Source: an uncultured Alphaproteobacteria bacterium (GTDB lineage Bacteria; Pseudomonadota; Alphaproteobacteria; RF32; CAG-239). From it: a DNA stretch of 49,555 bases. Within the stretch, counting starts at the first letter, position 1; the number at the start of each line of letters is the position of its first letter. The notes under the pieces are model-generated. The model was not told the origin of the DNA and made no database searches. It was given only the letters and a program-made list of their open reading frames with translations. Shown here in pieces: positions 18,486-27,038 of the stretch. The DNA is taken from NCBI GenBank assembly GCA_944390895.1, contig CALXRQ010000011.1:1-49555 (forward strand). The letters are read 5' to 3'. A program made the translations under genes and the position numbers.

Positions 18486-19331
18486 ATGGACTCAAAATCG
18501 AGAAAAGAATTTTTCGCAAACATTGCGAAACTTCCGCTGGAAGAGAAAATCGAAACAATCTTCGAGATTGTAGAAGAGAAAGAAGCTGCGGAACTGGTAA
18601 AGAAGCAAATCATTCGCAGCAAGCTGGAAACCACCGAAAAACTGGCTCTGCTGAGTAAGTATTTCGGACAGGACGTCGCTGAAGACATCATCTTCCAGCT
18701 GCAGAAAAATGAGACGAGAAAAAACGCCAATCTGGCAGACACGCTGTCCCTCCGCGACTACATCAAGTCACGGGAAGACCTGAAGTATTTCCTGACCAAC
18801 GCCGCATTGGGAACCGGCAGCATCAACCAGAGCGTCAAAACCTTTCTCAAAGCCATTGCCGCTTTTCTGGATTTGAAGAGAGATATGAACGAACGCATCG
18901 GCGAGGAAGATTGCAAAATAATCCAATCGTTGTTGCCGGTGGATCAGTACCCGCTTTACCGCGACCAGATGAATCGCATCATTCATATGGCTTTCCGGTT
19001 TCAGGGACAGAAGATTAAGAGAATAGCCTTCCGCTTCTTTGACGAGGTTCTCACTCGTTATCAGACAGTAGAAGTTGCCATTTTCTTCAACCTTCTAGAG
19101 GGCGAATATCTCTCAAAGGAAATGAGCGTCATCATCAAGACGCACCTGCAGCTCATCGTCGGAGATGAGTTTCTGTGCAAAAAAGTGCAGGAAGAACTGT
19201 TGCGCATCCAGTCCGTCGCAGCCACTCAAAAAGAGAAAAAGGAGCTGCAAAACGTACTGGATATGGTGACCGAGGCTGTTTTGGCCCGAGAGCATCAAAA
19301 ACAGTTGCTGGCTCAGACCGCTGCCGGTTGA
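18486..19331 (+). CDS. Unrecognised 281-residue helical protein
   Basis: I do not recognise this protein. It is highly charged and almost entirely helical (LPLEEKIETIFEIVEEKEAAELV near the start, a Gln/Ala/Lys-rich end), with no signal peptide or membrane helix. The middle section (about 95-200) is more hydrophobic and may be a compact helical domain. The ATG follows a striking T/A-only leader (about 25 bases of T and A) with no Shine-Dalgarno sequence. It probably shares a transcript with the 106-residue gene upstream and ends at a strong terminator. Confidence 0.65.
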   Translation: MDSKSRKEFFANIAKLPLEEKIETIFEIVEEKEAAELVKKQIIRSKLETTEKLALLSKYFGQDVAEDIIFQLQKNETRKNANLADTLSLRDYIKSREDLKYFLTNAALGTGSINQSVKTFLKAIAAFLDLKRDMNERIGEEDCKIIQSLLPVDQYPLYRDQMNRIIHMAFRFQGQKIKRIAFRFFDEVLTRYQTVEVAIFFNLLEGEYLSKEMSVIIKTHLQLIVGDEFLCKKVQEELLRIQSVAATQKEKKELQNVLDMVTEAVLAREHQKQLLAQTAAG

Positions 19332-19350
19332 CACACCGCAGCAGACAAAC

Positions 19351-19385
19351 AAAAAAGCGCCTTCATTTGAAGGCGCTTTTCTTTA
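19351..19385. terminator. Bidirectional terminator
   Basis: Stem AAAAGCGCCTTC / GAAGGCGCTTTT with a 4-nt loop, A-run before and T-run after. It lies between converging genes. Confidence 0.93.
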
Positions 19386-19397
19386 AGAACAAACTTT

Positions 19398-19733
19398 TCA
19401 ACAATACAACGGCGGTTCAATCGGCCGCTCCTGAACAGAAATCTTTTGCGTGCCGCAGTCATACACCACCAAATAATCCTCCGCTCCGATAATTTCGCAG
19501 ACGAAAGATACACTGCAGTATCTTCCATTCACGCAGAATTTGCATCTCTTGGGCAGTATCTTCGGCAGCAGTTGACTGCCGTCGCCGCCTGTGGCATTGT
19601 AACGCGTCTGCAGTTTTTTGAGTTTCGGACTCATCATACTCTCGGAAATATGCTGCACAATCAGCTCTCCGACCTGTTGCTGCATTTTTTGCAAAATCTC
19701 TTTTGCAATGCTTTTTTCACTAATTTTTTTCAT
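19398..19733 (-). CDS. Unrecognised 111-residue Cys-containing protein
   Basis: I do not recognise this protein. The start is placed at the ATG at 19733 (MKKISEKSIAKEIL), because the longer frame to 19790 would overlap the preceding gene. The N-terminal half is helical and the C-terminal half is beta-rich with several cysteines (KRCKFCVNGRYCSVSFVC, then VYDCG and a terminal Cys). The CxxC...C spacing could bind zinc. There is no Shine-Dalgarno sequence; the leader is a run of A and T. It follows the gene at 20136 by 16 bases and is probably in one operon with it. Confidence 0.55.
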   Translation of the reverse strand: MKKISEKSIAKEILQKMQQQVGELIVQHISESMMSPKLKKLQTRYNATGGDGSQLLPKILPKRCKFCVNGRYCSVSFVCEIIGAEDYLVVYDCGTQKISVQERPIEPPLYC

Positions 19734-19749
19734 AATACCAAAAAAATTT

Positions 19750-20136
19750 TTATGACCGAAACTCCATACACAACTGCCCGTTACGCTCAATCACCTCACC
19801 ATAAACGGTGCAATCGTCAAGCTTTATCGTAAATACGCCGCCGGGACGCCGTATTTTCTCGCAGGCAAAAGAACCGTACCAGAAGCAAATTGCGTCAAAC
19901 TCAGGCACAAAAAAAAGACATCCCGTCACGGAGGCATCTTCTTTCAGCGTCAACGGCCGCACGGCAACCAGCAAATTTTTGCGTCCGTAAAGAATATCCG
20001 TTACGGCCCAAAACGGTTCGCTCAAAAAGTTGCAATGATATGCCATTTCGGCAACGGCGCCGGTCATAAGTTCGCTCAATCTCTCCGGGGTCAGCATTTC
20101 CGTACCGATCCCCTTAAAAAATTCATTTTTGTTCAT
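19750..20136 (-). CDS. Unrecognised 128-residue protein
   Basis: I do not recognise this protein. It is soluble, with an N-terminal helical part and a C-terminal beta-rich part (GGVFTIKLDDCTVYGEVIERNG). The ATG at 20136 has no Shine-Dalgarno sequence and follows an A/T-rich leader; a good promoter sits about 32-60 bases upstream. It is the first of two minus-strand genes that end at the terminator near 19351. Its content and size resemble the other unrecognised genes at 39.5 and 40.2 kb in mixed beta structure, but I see no clear sequence match. Confidence 0.55.
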   Translation of the reverse strand: MNKNEFFKGIGTEMLTPERLSELMTGAVAEMAYHCNFLSEPFWAVTDILYGRKNLLVAVRPLTLKEDASVTGCLFFVPEFDAICFWYGSFACEKIRRPGGVFTIKLDDCTVYGEVIERNGQLCMEFRS

Positions 20137-20167
20137 AGTTATAATATTAAAAAGATTTTACCTGTCT

Positions 20168-20196
20168 AAAATATGTGAAATTTAGACAAAAGTCAA
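20168..20196 (-). promoter_or_regulatory. Predicted sigma-70 promoter of the two minus-strand unknown genes
   Basis: On the minus strand TTGACT (20191-20196), 17-bp spacer, TATTTT (20168-20173), shortly before the ATG at 20136. Confidence 0.55.
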
Positions 20197-20286
20197 TAAA
20201 TAATCCGCCTCCTCTTTAAATGGTCTCAACCCGGCATATATAACCGGCATAAACATTCGTGTTCATAAACAACAAGGAAGCAGAAA

Positions 20287-21561
20287 ATGAAAATAAAAAC
20301 TCCCTTTCTGGCCATGACGGCCCTCTCCTGCGGACTTTTCCTCTGCGCACCGGAAGCCGGCGCACAAAGCTACTTTGAAAACTACGTAAACGATAATCAG
20401 GGTCAGGCGCCTCATCGCCAGCCCAAAAGCGCCAAACAGCGCGTTGCCGCCGGAAAAATCAGGCGCAGCCACACGTTTACCGATGTCGGACAGGACTATA
20501 CCGATTTTAAAGACTGGCTGAGTAAAGAACACGGAATTGACTTTGGCATCGACGTTTCCGTAATGGGTCAGCGCGGCGCACCCGGCGGGCACAAAACATC
20601 GCTGCAAACCATCATCTACCCCTATCTGACCTGGCAGACCTTCCAAAACGAATACGGCACCGGAACCCTGAATATGGCATATAACATCGTTCGTTACGGC
20701 GGTTCTATCAACGGCAACAATCTGGGCAGCCGCCTCGGAGCCGTAACCGGCATCAACGATTACGGCGACAGTTCCAACGCTTTTGACGAATTATACTACA
20801 GCTATCAGCTGGGCGGTTCATGGAACTGGCTCACGCTTGCCCTCGGCCAGTTTCCGTTGTATAATTTCGACGGCGGCACCTATGATGCCAACCAGCAGGT
20901 CAATTTTATCAATGAAGCCCTTTCGCAGAACCTGACCTCTACCTATTCCACTTCCGGGGTCGGCGCTTACGCCCAAATCACGCCTGACAGTGAATGGACT
21001 TTTGCCTTCGGTGCTCAGGATGCCTCCAATATCGACGGCATCTCGGTCAGGGTAAACGACCTTAACGACAACCATTACGCCACATTCGGCTACGTCGCCT
21101 ATTCTCCGTCCGTAAAAGGGCTGGGCAGCGGTCAATACTCCGTCCTGGTCTATAATCAGCCGGCCGTTTCCGAACAACCGGAAACCACCAACGGCTGGTC
21201 CTTGAACCTCAGTCAGGACATTGGCAAAAAATGGAGTATCTTCGCCCGCATCAACGGCGTCAGCGGCCATGTTGCCGAAGTCAACCGCTCTTATGTGCTG
21301 GGTGCCGTCTATAACGACCCTCTGGATCGCAATCCGCTGGATCAGATCGGTTTCGCCGCCGCTTACAACCGGGTAGACGAAAAAGCGCTCGGCGAACCGA
21401 CGGAACACAAATACGAAAAAGTGCTGGAAGCCTATTGGGCCTGGGGCATCTCCAAGTGGATGACCATTACGCCGGATATACAATTCTATATTGACCCGGC
21501 GCTTAATCCCAAATCAGATTATGACACGGTCTTTTCGCTCAGAACGACCTTTTTCTTCTAG
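20287..21561 (+). CDS. OprB-family outer-membrane porin, AaxA-like
   Basis: This 424-residue protein is a predicted outer-membrane porin of the carbohydrate-selective OprB family. Residues 1-26 are a signal peptide (ending PEAGA). The rest alternates amphipathic strands and ends with the aromatic-terminal RTTFFF typical of barrel insertion. OprB-like features include LALGQFPLYNFDGG and GLGSGQYSVLVYNQP. As I remember the chlamydial arginine porin AaxA (also OprB family), several stretches match well, for example ALSQN..(A/S)TYS..G.GAY.Q and GLGSGQYSVL; this is from memory and untested. Genes matching AaxB and AaxC lie 10 kb downstream on the same strand, which favours arginine/agmatine passage over sugar uptake. 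AAGGAAG precedes the start and a terminator follows. Confidence 0.8.
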   Translation: MKIKTPFLAMTALSCGLFLCAPEAGAQSYFENYVNDNQGQAPHRQPKSAKQRVAAGKIRRSHTFTDVGQDYTDFKDWLSKEHGIDFGIDVSVMGQRGAPGGHKTSLQTIIYPYLTWQTFQNEYGTGTLNMAYNIVRYGGSINGNNLGSRLGAVTGINDYGDSSNAFDELYYSYQLGGSWNWLTLALGQFPLYNFDGGTYDANQQVNFINEALSQNLTSTYSTSGVGAYAQITPDSEWTFAFGAQDASNIDGISVRVNDLNDNHYATFGYVAYSPSVKGLGSGQYSVLVYNQPAVSEQPETTNGWSLNLSQDIGKKWSIFARINGVSGHVAEVNRSYVLGAVYNDPLDRNPLDQIGFAAAYNRVDEKALGEPTEHKYEKVLEAYWAWGISKWMTITPDIQFYIDPALNPKSDYDTVFSLRTTFFF

Positions 21562-21588
21562 AAAAAGCGGGAAAATCCCGCTTTTTTC
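21562..21588. terminator. Terminator after the porin gene
   Basis: Stem AAAAGCGGGA / TCCCGCTTTT with a 3-nt loop, T-run on both strands, placed between converging genes. Confidence 0.9.
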
Positions 21589-21600
21589 AAAACAAGCTTT

Positions 21601-22506
21601 TTACGAAAAGGCTTGCTTCTTCTTCCGAGACTTAAGTTTTGCCAGACCTTTCCTGAAGTCGCTTTCCCGCCCGATGTACAAATCCGTGCGCAAAGCCAGC
21701 AATTCCTCTTCGTCGTCAAGCCGGTATTCTCCCAAACGTTCTTTCCACTCCTGCCGTGCGATTTCCGGCAGGTCAACAATCACGGTGTCAAGATCGGATT
21801 TTACGTTATAAATACCGTCCCGGTTAAAGCTCAGAACCTTTCCGTCACCGGCATAAACCACAAGATGCAGCGTATTCTGCCCGCTGCCGGCGGACCGCTG
21901 CAGCAAAATCATTCCGGTTTTTAAAGCAGAAAGGCTTAAAGGCCGTGCTCCGCCGTCGTTTTTCCGCACCCGCACGCATTTTCTATATTTGCTTCTGACA
22001 TATTTTTCAAAAGCCGGCGCAACCGCCATCGACCGCCCGGCTCCGCCCGAAACAAAACCGTCCAAATCTCCGGTCCTCTCATTCAGCCCCGCCAGACAGC
22101 TCATCGGCGCCGCGGCATCATAAAATTCGTCCTTGGCAAGTTTTCCGTCCGGACAAACCCGATCAAGAAAATTATGTTTGATATAATTAAGCTTGGAATT
22201 GTAATTTCTGATTGACTGCAAATCTTCCAGCGCCGCTCTTAATTCATCGGCGTAACGCGCCATCAGCCAGTCAACGCGCATATCTATCTCCGTGCCGATA
22301 TCCGTTCCGCCCGGCAGCACGATTTTGCAGGCGGCATCGGCATCCGGCGGACTATACGCCGTCCCCGCACGTTTTTCTTCTTCGCGGCCGCCGAACCCCT
22401 CCAAAGCGCCGCCGGCATATTTCAGAGCCTGCGTAAGCATCTTGTTGCGCAAAATCTTTCGCAATTTGACATATCTGCGTTTCCCCGAAACAGACGGCTT
22501 CATCAT
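21601..22506 (-). CDS. Possible NlpC/P60-like cysteine hydrolase
   Basis: This 301-residue protein is not firmly recognised. Residues 1-130 are basic then helical, without a signal peptide. From about 130 there is a pattern like the papain-fold NlpC/P60 group: Cys137 at the start of a helix (APMSCLAGLNE), then after about 60 residues SALKTGMILLQ and LHLVVYAGDGKVLSFN, with His214 in the place of the catalytic histidine. Such enzymes usually cut peptide or amide bonds in cell-wall peptides. The match is by motif spacing only. The C-terminus is basic (KSRKKK). The start follows AGGGTG. Confidence 0.45.
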   Translation of the reverse strand: MMKPSVSGKRRYVKLRKILRNKMLTQALKYAGGALEGFGGREEEKRAGTAYSPPDADAACKIVLPGGTDIGTEIDMRVDWLMARYADELRAALEDLQSIRNYNSKLNYIKHNFLDRVCPDGKLAKDEFYDAAAPMSCLAGLNERTGDLDGFVSGGAGRSMAVAPAFEKYVRSKYRKCVRVRKNDGGARPLSLSALKTGMILLQRSAGSGQNTLHLVVYAGDGKVLSFNRDGIYNVKSDLDTVIVDLPEIARQEWKERLGEYRLDDEEELLALRTDLYIGRESDFRKGLAKLKSRKKKQAFS

Positions 22507-22668
22507 TTTTCACCCTGCAATTGTTTGATTTTTAGTGTCATAATATCATACCCTTACAAGTTTTTAAGCCCTAATATTTTTTATTCATAACTTTTTAAAT
22601 TAACTTTACTTTTGGCTCAAATTGATTGTAAATAAGGATAATCTGATTTTTTAATATATGGCTTTGTT

Positions 22669-23196
22669 ATGAAAAACTTATCAAAATTTCTTTTTTTATT
22701 TGCGGCAATCGTCATGAGTTCTTCCTGCCAAAACACGCCTAAACCGTCTATCGTTCCTGCCGTGGAAATCAAAAAAACGGCGCCGAACAACCAAAATATC
22801 ATCGGTGCGGTGGAACCGATTTATTTTCCGCCGATGAAAACACCTTTTGCCGCGCGCATCGATACCGGCGCCGAGCAGTCGGCTCTTGACGCTGATCACA
22901 TTAAATATTTCGAACGCGACGGAGAAAAATGGGTTTCGTTTTCGCTCATCAACCGAGAAAACGGAGAGACATATCGTTTTGAAAAAGAAATTGTCCGCAA
23001 CATCAGCATTAAACGCATTCATCTGACCGAAAAGCGCCCGATGGTAGAAATGGATGTCAAGTTCGGCAATGAAACCTTCACTTCTCTCTTTTCGCTGGCC
23101 AAACGCGACAAGTTCGAATATCAGGCTCTCGTCGGCCGTAACATCATCACCGGCCGCGCCATTGTTGACACTTCCGTTTCCAACACGCTACGTTAA
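22669..23196 (+). CDS. RimB/RimK-type retropepsin-like protease, lipoprotein
   Basis: This 175-residue protein belongs to the family annotated as 'ATP-dependent zinc protease' or RimB-type aspartic peptidase. The key signature ARIDTGAEQSALDAD (about 61-75) holds the catalytic Asp of a retropepsin fold. An N-terminal signal with lipobox SSSC suggests a lipoprotein anchored in the envelope. It is the first gene of a tight operon with an inactive-transglutaminase/7TM protein and a RimK-like ATP-grasp ligase, a linkage known from comparative genomics of ATP-grasp systems. The likely role is to hydrolyse or trim the amide product made by the ligase, which is inference. No Shine-Dalgarno sequence is evident. 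Confidence 0.85.
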   Translation: MKNLSKFLFLFAAIVMSSSCQNTPKPSIVPAVEIKKTAPNNQNIIGAVEPIYFPPMKTPFAARIDTGAEQSALDADHIKYFERDGEKWVSFSLINRENGETYRFEKEIVRNISIKRIHLTEKRPMVEMDVKFGNETFTSLFSLAKRDKFEYQALVGRNIITGRAIVDTSVSNTLR

Positions 23197-23211
23197 AGAG
23201 AAACAACCAAT

Positions 23212-24750
23212 ATGTTAAAGAAATTTTTTACCGTCCGCTGCATTTTAACGTTTCTTTTGCTGCTATCCTCCGCTTTTGCCGGCTACAGCATCTATTACAA
23301 AATCAAATACTGGGGATTTGGTTTCACGCCCAAACAGGTTTCCGACGTCTGGACCATTGAAGCGCATGTCTCTTTTATGCCGACCGGAGACCCGATTAAA
23401 GTTTCTCTGACCACGCCGGCGGAAAACAATAATTTTAAGATTTTGGAACAAGATGTCATCGCAGAAGGCTATAAAACCAAAAAAATAACCGGGGAGACCA
23501 ACCGTCTTGTTCTGACCTCTCCGGCCAAACAAGGCAAACAGGACATCTATTACCGGGTCATGCTTTTTGACAATCAGGACGCCAAAGGCAAAACCAAGGC
23601 GCCGGCGCCTCAGGCACCCAAACAGCCCTATTTTGACGACCAGACCATGGCCACGGCAAAAAAGATTCTCAAAGCCGCCCGAAATATGCCCGGAAACGAA
23701 GTTCAGCAGCTCATCAACCTGTTCAATCAGCCCACGCCTGACGCCAATGTCTTAGCTTTTCTCCCGTTGCAGAAAAATGCCAAAGACACCATTGAAGCCA
23801 TCCGCAGCCTTTTGGCGCTCAAAAACATCCCTTCCCGCACTTCACGCGGCATTAAGCTGGCCGAAAACAAAAAGGCCTTTTCCGCCGACCTGATGTTGGA
23901 AGCCTACACCGACGGCAAATGGCGAACCTATAATCCGGCCGACGCCTCCATCGGCGTTCCGTCCGATTTCATTTTGTTTCAGCGCGGCGGCAGTTCTCTT
24001 CTCGACGTTGAAGGCGGCGAAGATTCCGTCGTTAAGTTTTCGGTTATAAAATCAGTCACGTCATCTATCAGCCTCGCCGGTAAAAGAGCCTCGATTGCCA
24101 AACAGAAAACCATGTTTGACTATTCCATCTACAATCTGCCGGTCGTTGAACAAAATACGCTTAAATGGCTGATGATTTTTCCGCTGGGCATCTTGGTCAT
24201 CGTACTGATTCGTAATGTCATCGGCCTGACCACCATGGGAACCTTCACCCCGATGCTGCTCTCCATGGCGCTGATTAAAACCGGTTTTGGTTCCGGACTG
24301 CTTTGCTTTGCCATGATTATTGCCATCGGCCTGCTCTTGCGGGCAGTGCTTTCAAAACTCAATCTGCTTCTGGTACCGAGGATCTCCGCCGTTGTCATCT
24401 TTGTCATTCTGATTATGCAGGCCTTTACCATCATCGGCTATAAACTTAAATTGGATCTGGTTTCCGCCGCGGCATTTTTCCCGATCATCATTATGGCCTG
24501 GATTATTGAACGCGCCTCCATCACCTGGGAAGAAGACGGCCCGGTAAACGCCGGAAAACAAGTGTTCAACAGCCTTGTCGCGGCAATTGTCACCTACTTT
24601 ATCATCAGCAGCGAGACCATTCGCCATATTATGTTTGCGTTCAATGAACTCAATCTGGTCATATTGTTTATTGTCATGCTGCTCGGCACCTATACCGGAT
24701 ACCGGCTGACAGAACTCAAGAGATTCTCACCGATAGCCGAGAGAAAATAA
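23212..24750 (+). CDS. Inactive transglutaminase fused to seven membrane helices (UUP1 family)
   Basis: This 512-residue inner-membrane protein has an N-terminal anchor (about 10-30), a periplasmic region including an inactive transglutaminase-like domain (about 130-275, with IEAIRSLLALKNIPSRTSRG) and seven C-terminal helices (about 305-500). The family lacks the catalytic triad and is thought to bind peptide substrates. It starts 15 bases after the protease gene and its stop is separated from the ligase ATG by one base, so the three are co-translated. The design suggests that it holds or transports the substrate between the cytoplasmic ligase and the envelope protease; that is inference. Confidence 0.88.
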   Translation: MLKKFFTVRCILTFLLLLSSAFAGYSIYYKIKYWGFGFTPKQVSDVWTIEAHVSFMPTGDPIKVSLTTPAENNNFKILEQDVIAEGYKTKKITGETNRLVLTSPAKQGKQDIYYRVMLFDNQDAKGKTKAPAPQAPKQPYFDDQTMATAKKILKAARNMPGNEVQQLINLFNQPTPDANVLAFLPLQKNAKDTIEAIRSLLALKNIPSRTSRGIKLAENKKAFSADLMLEAYTDGKWRTYNPADASIGVPSDFILFQRGGSSLLDVEGGEDSVVKFSVIKSVTSSISLAGKRASIAKQKTMFDYSIYNLPVVEQNTLKWLMIFPLGILVIVLIRNVIGLTTMGTFTPMLLSMALIKTGFGSGLLCFAMIIAIGLLLRAVLSKLNLLLVPRISAVVIFVILIMQAFTIIGYKLKLDLVSAAAFFPIIIMAWIIERASITWEEDGPVNAGKQVFNSLVAAIVTYFIISSETIRHIMFAFNELNLVILFIVMLLGTYTGYRLTELKRFSPIAERK

Positions 24751-24751
24751 G

Positions 24752-25714
24752 ATGTTCAAAGAATTTTTCTCGTCTTTTGCCTCTCCGTCCAGCCTGCATA
24801 AAGCCGGCGTATTGGGAATGAACTGCCGCAATTACAAGTTCATCAGCAAATATAACAACCGCCGCCTTTATCCTCTGGTCGATGACAAAGTCCAGACCAA
24901 AACGCTGGCCGCAAAATACGGAATTACCACCCCCGGCTTGATCGGCGTCATTGAACACCAGTACCAGGTCAAAGACCTGCTGCATATTATCGGCAACGCC
25001 AAAGACTTTGTCATAAAACCCGCGCATGGTTCCGGCGGCAAAGGCGTTCTGGTCATCAAATCCTTCACGCCGGACCGTTTCGTCAAAGCCTCCGGAGACA
25101 CACTGACCTTTAACGAAGTCTATCAGCACATTTCCAATGTGTTAAGCGGCCTCTACAGTCTGGGCGGACAATATGACGTTGCCGTCATTGAAGAACTTGT
25201 CCACTTCAGCAACATTTTCAAAGATTACAGCTACCAGGGCATTCCCGACGTCAGGGTTATTGTTTACAAGGGTTATCCTGCCATGGCCATGATGCGTCTT
25301 GCCACCAAAGCCTCCGGCGGCCGTGCCAATCTTCATCAGGGAGCGGTCGGCGTCGGTCTGGATATTTCCGGCGGCCATGCCTTAAAAGCGGTAATGAACA
25401 ATCTTCCGCTTACCAATCACCCGGATACAGGCGCCGAACTCAGCCGCATTCAGGTACCGCATTGGCGCGAACATCTGATTATCGGCGCCAAAGCTTATGA
25501 AATGACCGGTCTGGGATATCTGGGCGCCGACATCGTATTGGACGCCGACAAAGGCCCTATGATGCTGGAATTAAACGCGCGTCCGGGACTTGCCATTCAG
25601 ATTGCCAACGGCAAAGGCATTGGAGGTGTACTAAAACGCATTGAACACTATTATCCCAAAGATCTTTCGCCGGAAGAAAGGGTAGACTTTGTTCTCAGCT
25701 TCGGCAAAAAATAA
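24752..25714 (+). CDS. RimK-related ATP-grasp ligase (alpha-L-glutamate ligase-like)
   Basis: This 320-residue cytoplasmic protein is an ATP-grasp enzyme of the alpha-L-glutamate ligase-like group, expected to form an amide bond between an acid and an amine using ATP. ATP-binding features are FVIKPAHGSGGKGVLVIK (about 88-105) and the metal-binding carboxylate segment MLELNARPGLAIQ near 270. It begins one base after the stop of the 7TM gene and completes the three-gene module with the RimB-like protease. The substrate is unknown. Confidence 0.9.
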   Translation: MFKEFFSSFASPSSLHKAGVLGMNCRNYKFISKYNNRRLYPLVDDKVQTKTLAAKYGITTPGLIGVIEHQYQVKDLLHIIGNAKDFVIKPAHGSGGKGVLVIKSFTPDRFVKASGDTLTFNEVYQHISNVLSGLYSLGGQYDVAVIEELVHFSNIFKDYSYQGIPDVRVIVYKGYPAMAMMRLATKASGGRANLHQGAVGVGLDISGGHALKAVMNNLPLTNHPDTGAELSRIQVPHWREHLIIGAKAYEMTGLGYLGADIVLDADKGPMMLELNARPGLAIQIANGKGIGGVLKRIEHYYPKDLSPEERVDFVLSFGKK

Positions 25715-25803
25715 TTTTCAGGATAATGGCAAAACCAAAATTCAATTCCTATATAATCATTAACAAAATGATTAAAAACATTTCAAAGCAAAGGAAAAAA
25801 CAA

Positions 25804-26439
25804 ATGGCCGAAAAATCTACTGCCGAAAAAAAGGCGCCCAAACTTCTAAAGGGCAAAGAACCGCAAAAACTCGACGACAAAAAGACCAAGAGACTGCCGA
25901 AAGAAGATACCAAAAAGCTTTCGGTCAGCAAAACCAGAACTAAAAAGATTAAGCATTCCTATCAGGTTAAAGACCCTGAAAACGCGCTGGTTTTAAAATT
26001 GAAAGATGGCGATGTGGTTATCGAAATGTTTCCGGATGCGGCACCCAATCATGTTGCGCGCATAAAAGAACTGGTTCGCTCAGGCTTTTATAACGGTTTG
26101 AAATTTCACCGCGTCATTGATGGTTTTATGGCACAGACCGGTTGTCCCTACGGCAACGGAACCGGCGGCTCCGGCCACAAACTCAAAGCCGAATTCAACA
26201 AAATCCCGCACAAGCGCGGCACTGTTTCCATGGCTCGCTCGATGATGCCGGATTCGGCCGACAGTCAGTTTTTTATATGTTATGACAATTGCGACTGGCT
26301 GAACGGACAATATACCGTCTGGGGCGAAGTCACCTCCGGCATGGAATATGTTGACAATATCAAAAAGGGAACCGCACCCAACGGCGCTGTAAGCAAACCG
26401 GACGAAATCATCAGCATGTTTGTGATTGCCGATTTGTAA
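25804..26439 (+). CDS. Cyclophilin-type peptidyl-prolyl isomerase with basic N-terminal tail
   Basis: This enzyme accelerates cis-trans isomerisation of proline peptide bonds. The cyclophilin core starts around residue 60 and has FHRVIDGFMAQTGCPYGNGT, GTVSMARSMMPDSADSQFF and NGQYTVWGEV, which carry the catalytic Arg and substrate pocket residues. I place the start at 25804, with AAGGA eight bases upstream, instead of the longer frame from 25726, whose AGGA is too close. The first 55 residues are Lys-rich (KKAPKLLKGKEPQKLDDKK and similar), with no signal peptide, so the protein is probably cytoplasmic and may bind nucleic acid or ribosomes through this tail (inference). Confidence 0.9.
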   Translation: MAEKSTAEKKAPKLLKGKEPQKLDDKKTKRLPKEDTKKLSVSKTRTKKIKHSYQVKDPENALVLKLKDGDVVIEMFPDAAPNHVARIKELVRSGFYNGLKFHRVIDGFMAQTGCPYGNGTGGSGHKLKAEFNKIPHKRGTVSMARSMMPDSADSQFFICYDNCDWLNGQYTVWGEVTSGMEYVDNIKKGTAPNGAVSKPDEIISMFVIADL

Positions 26440-26517
26440 TAAAAGTTTAACCTGACATTTGATAATTTTGTGTTAAGATGAAATTATAAATTCCTAAAAC
26501 ACACTCAAAATCTCACC

Positions 26518-26550
26518 AATCCCCGCTCTCCTGAACGGGGATTTTTGTTT
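26518..26550 (+). terminator. Terminator after the cyclophilin gene
   Basis: Stem AATCCCCG / CGGGGATT with a 10-nt loop, followed by TTTTTG. Confidence 0.85.
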
Positions 26551-26624
26551 GTAACAAAACTTTCACAAAAAAAAGCTTAATTTTGTCCATAAACCGTGCT
26601 ATATATAATTTATAAACTTATATT

Positions 26625-26702
26625 ATGGCAATTATTGGAATCTTATCAAAATCGGTCTCAACCTTTTTCCTGATGCTTTCCGGTTATTGCCTTTTTTACT
26701 AA
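26625..26702 (+). CDS. Candidate 25-residue hydrophobic leader peptide
   Basis: A short frame encodes MAIIGILSKSVSTFFLMLSG and five more residues, ending 20 bases before the start of the coiled-coil gene. It has one membrane-length hydrophobic stretch. TATAAT lies at 26604-26609, and the ATG has no Shine-Dalgarno sequence. It could be a leader peptide or small membrane protein, but a frame this short can arise by chance. Confidence 0.25.
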   Translation: MAIIGILSKSVSTFFLMLSGYCLFY

Positions 26703-26722
26703 ACCTCAAAAAAATAATAGCT

Positions 26723-27019
26723 ATGACAGCAAAAGAGAAAAAAGTATTGGAAGCATTGTCTCAGGGAGAATTCGAGAACATCAAAGCGACAGATGAATTA
26801 ATCGAAACCCTCATTGACACTGCCCGCGAGACCATCGAGAAAAATGAAGCCGCCATTAAAGACGAAGAAGCCAAAGGCGAAAAGAAACGTCAGGCATTCA
26901 TCGACAAACTGGAGGCACAGAACGATGTTCTTCAGAAGGTTATTGATAATGGAGAAACCTATCTTGAGAACGTAGAAAAAAGCGAAACTTTATTCTCTCT
27001 TTACGAAGAGGAAGAATAA
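26723..27019 (+). CDS. Unrecognised 98-residue acidic coiled-coil protein
   Basis: I do not recognise this protein. The start is placed at 26723 (MTAKEKKVLEAL), as the longer frame from 26687 adds a hydrophobic stretch overlapping the short upstream frame. The protein is almost wholly helical and strongly charged, with heptad-like Leu/Ile spacing from about 20 to 85 and an acidic end (SLYEEEE), suggesting a coiled coil. No Shine-Dalgarno sequence is present; the leader reads ACCTCAAAAAAATAATAGCT, partly like the 13-mer leader motif of other unknown genes. A terminator follows. Confidence 0.6.
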   Translation: MTAKEKKVLEALSQGEFENIKATDELIETLIDTARETIEKNEAAIKDEEAKGEKKRQAFIDKLEAQNDVLQKVIDNGETYLENVEKSETLFSLYEEEE

Positions 27020-27038
27020 AAAAATTATTACCCGAGAC

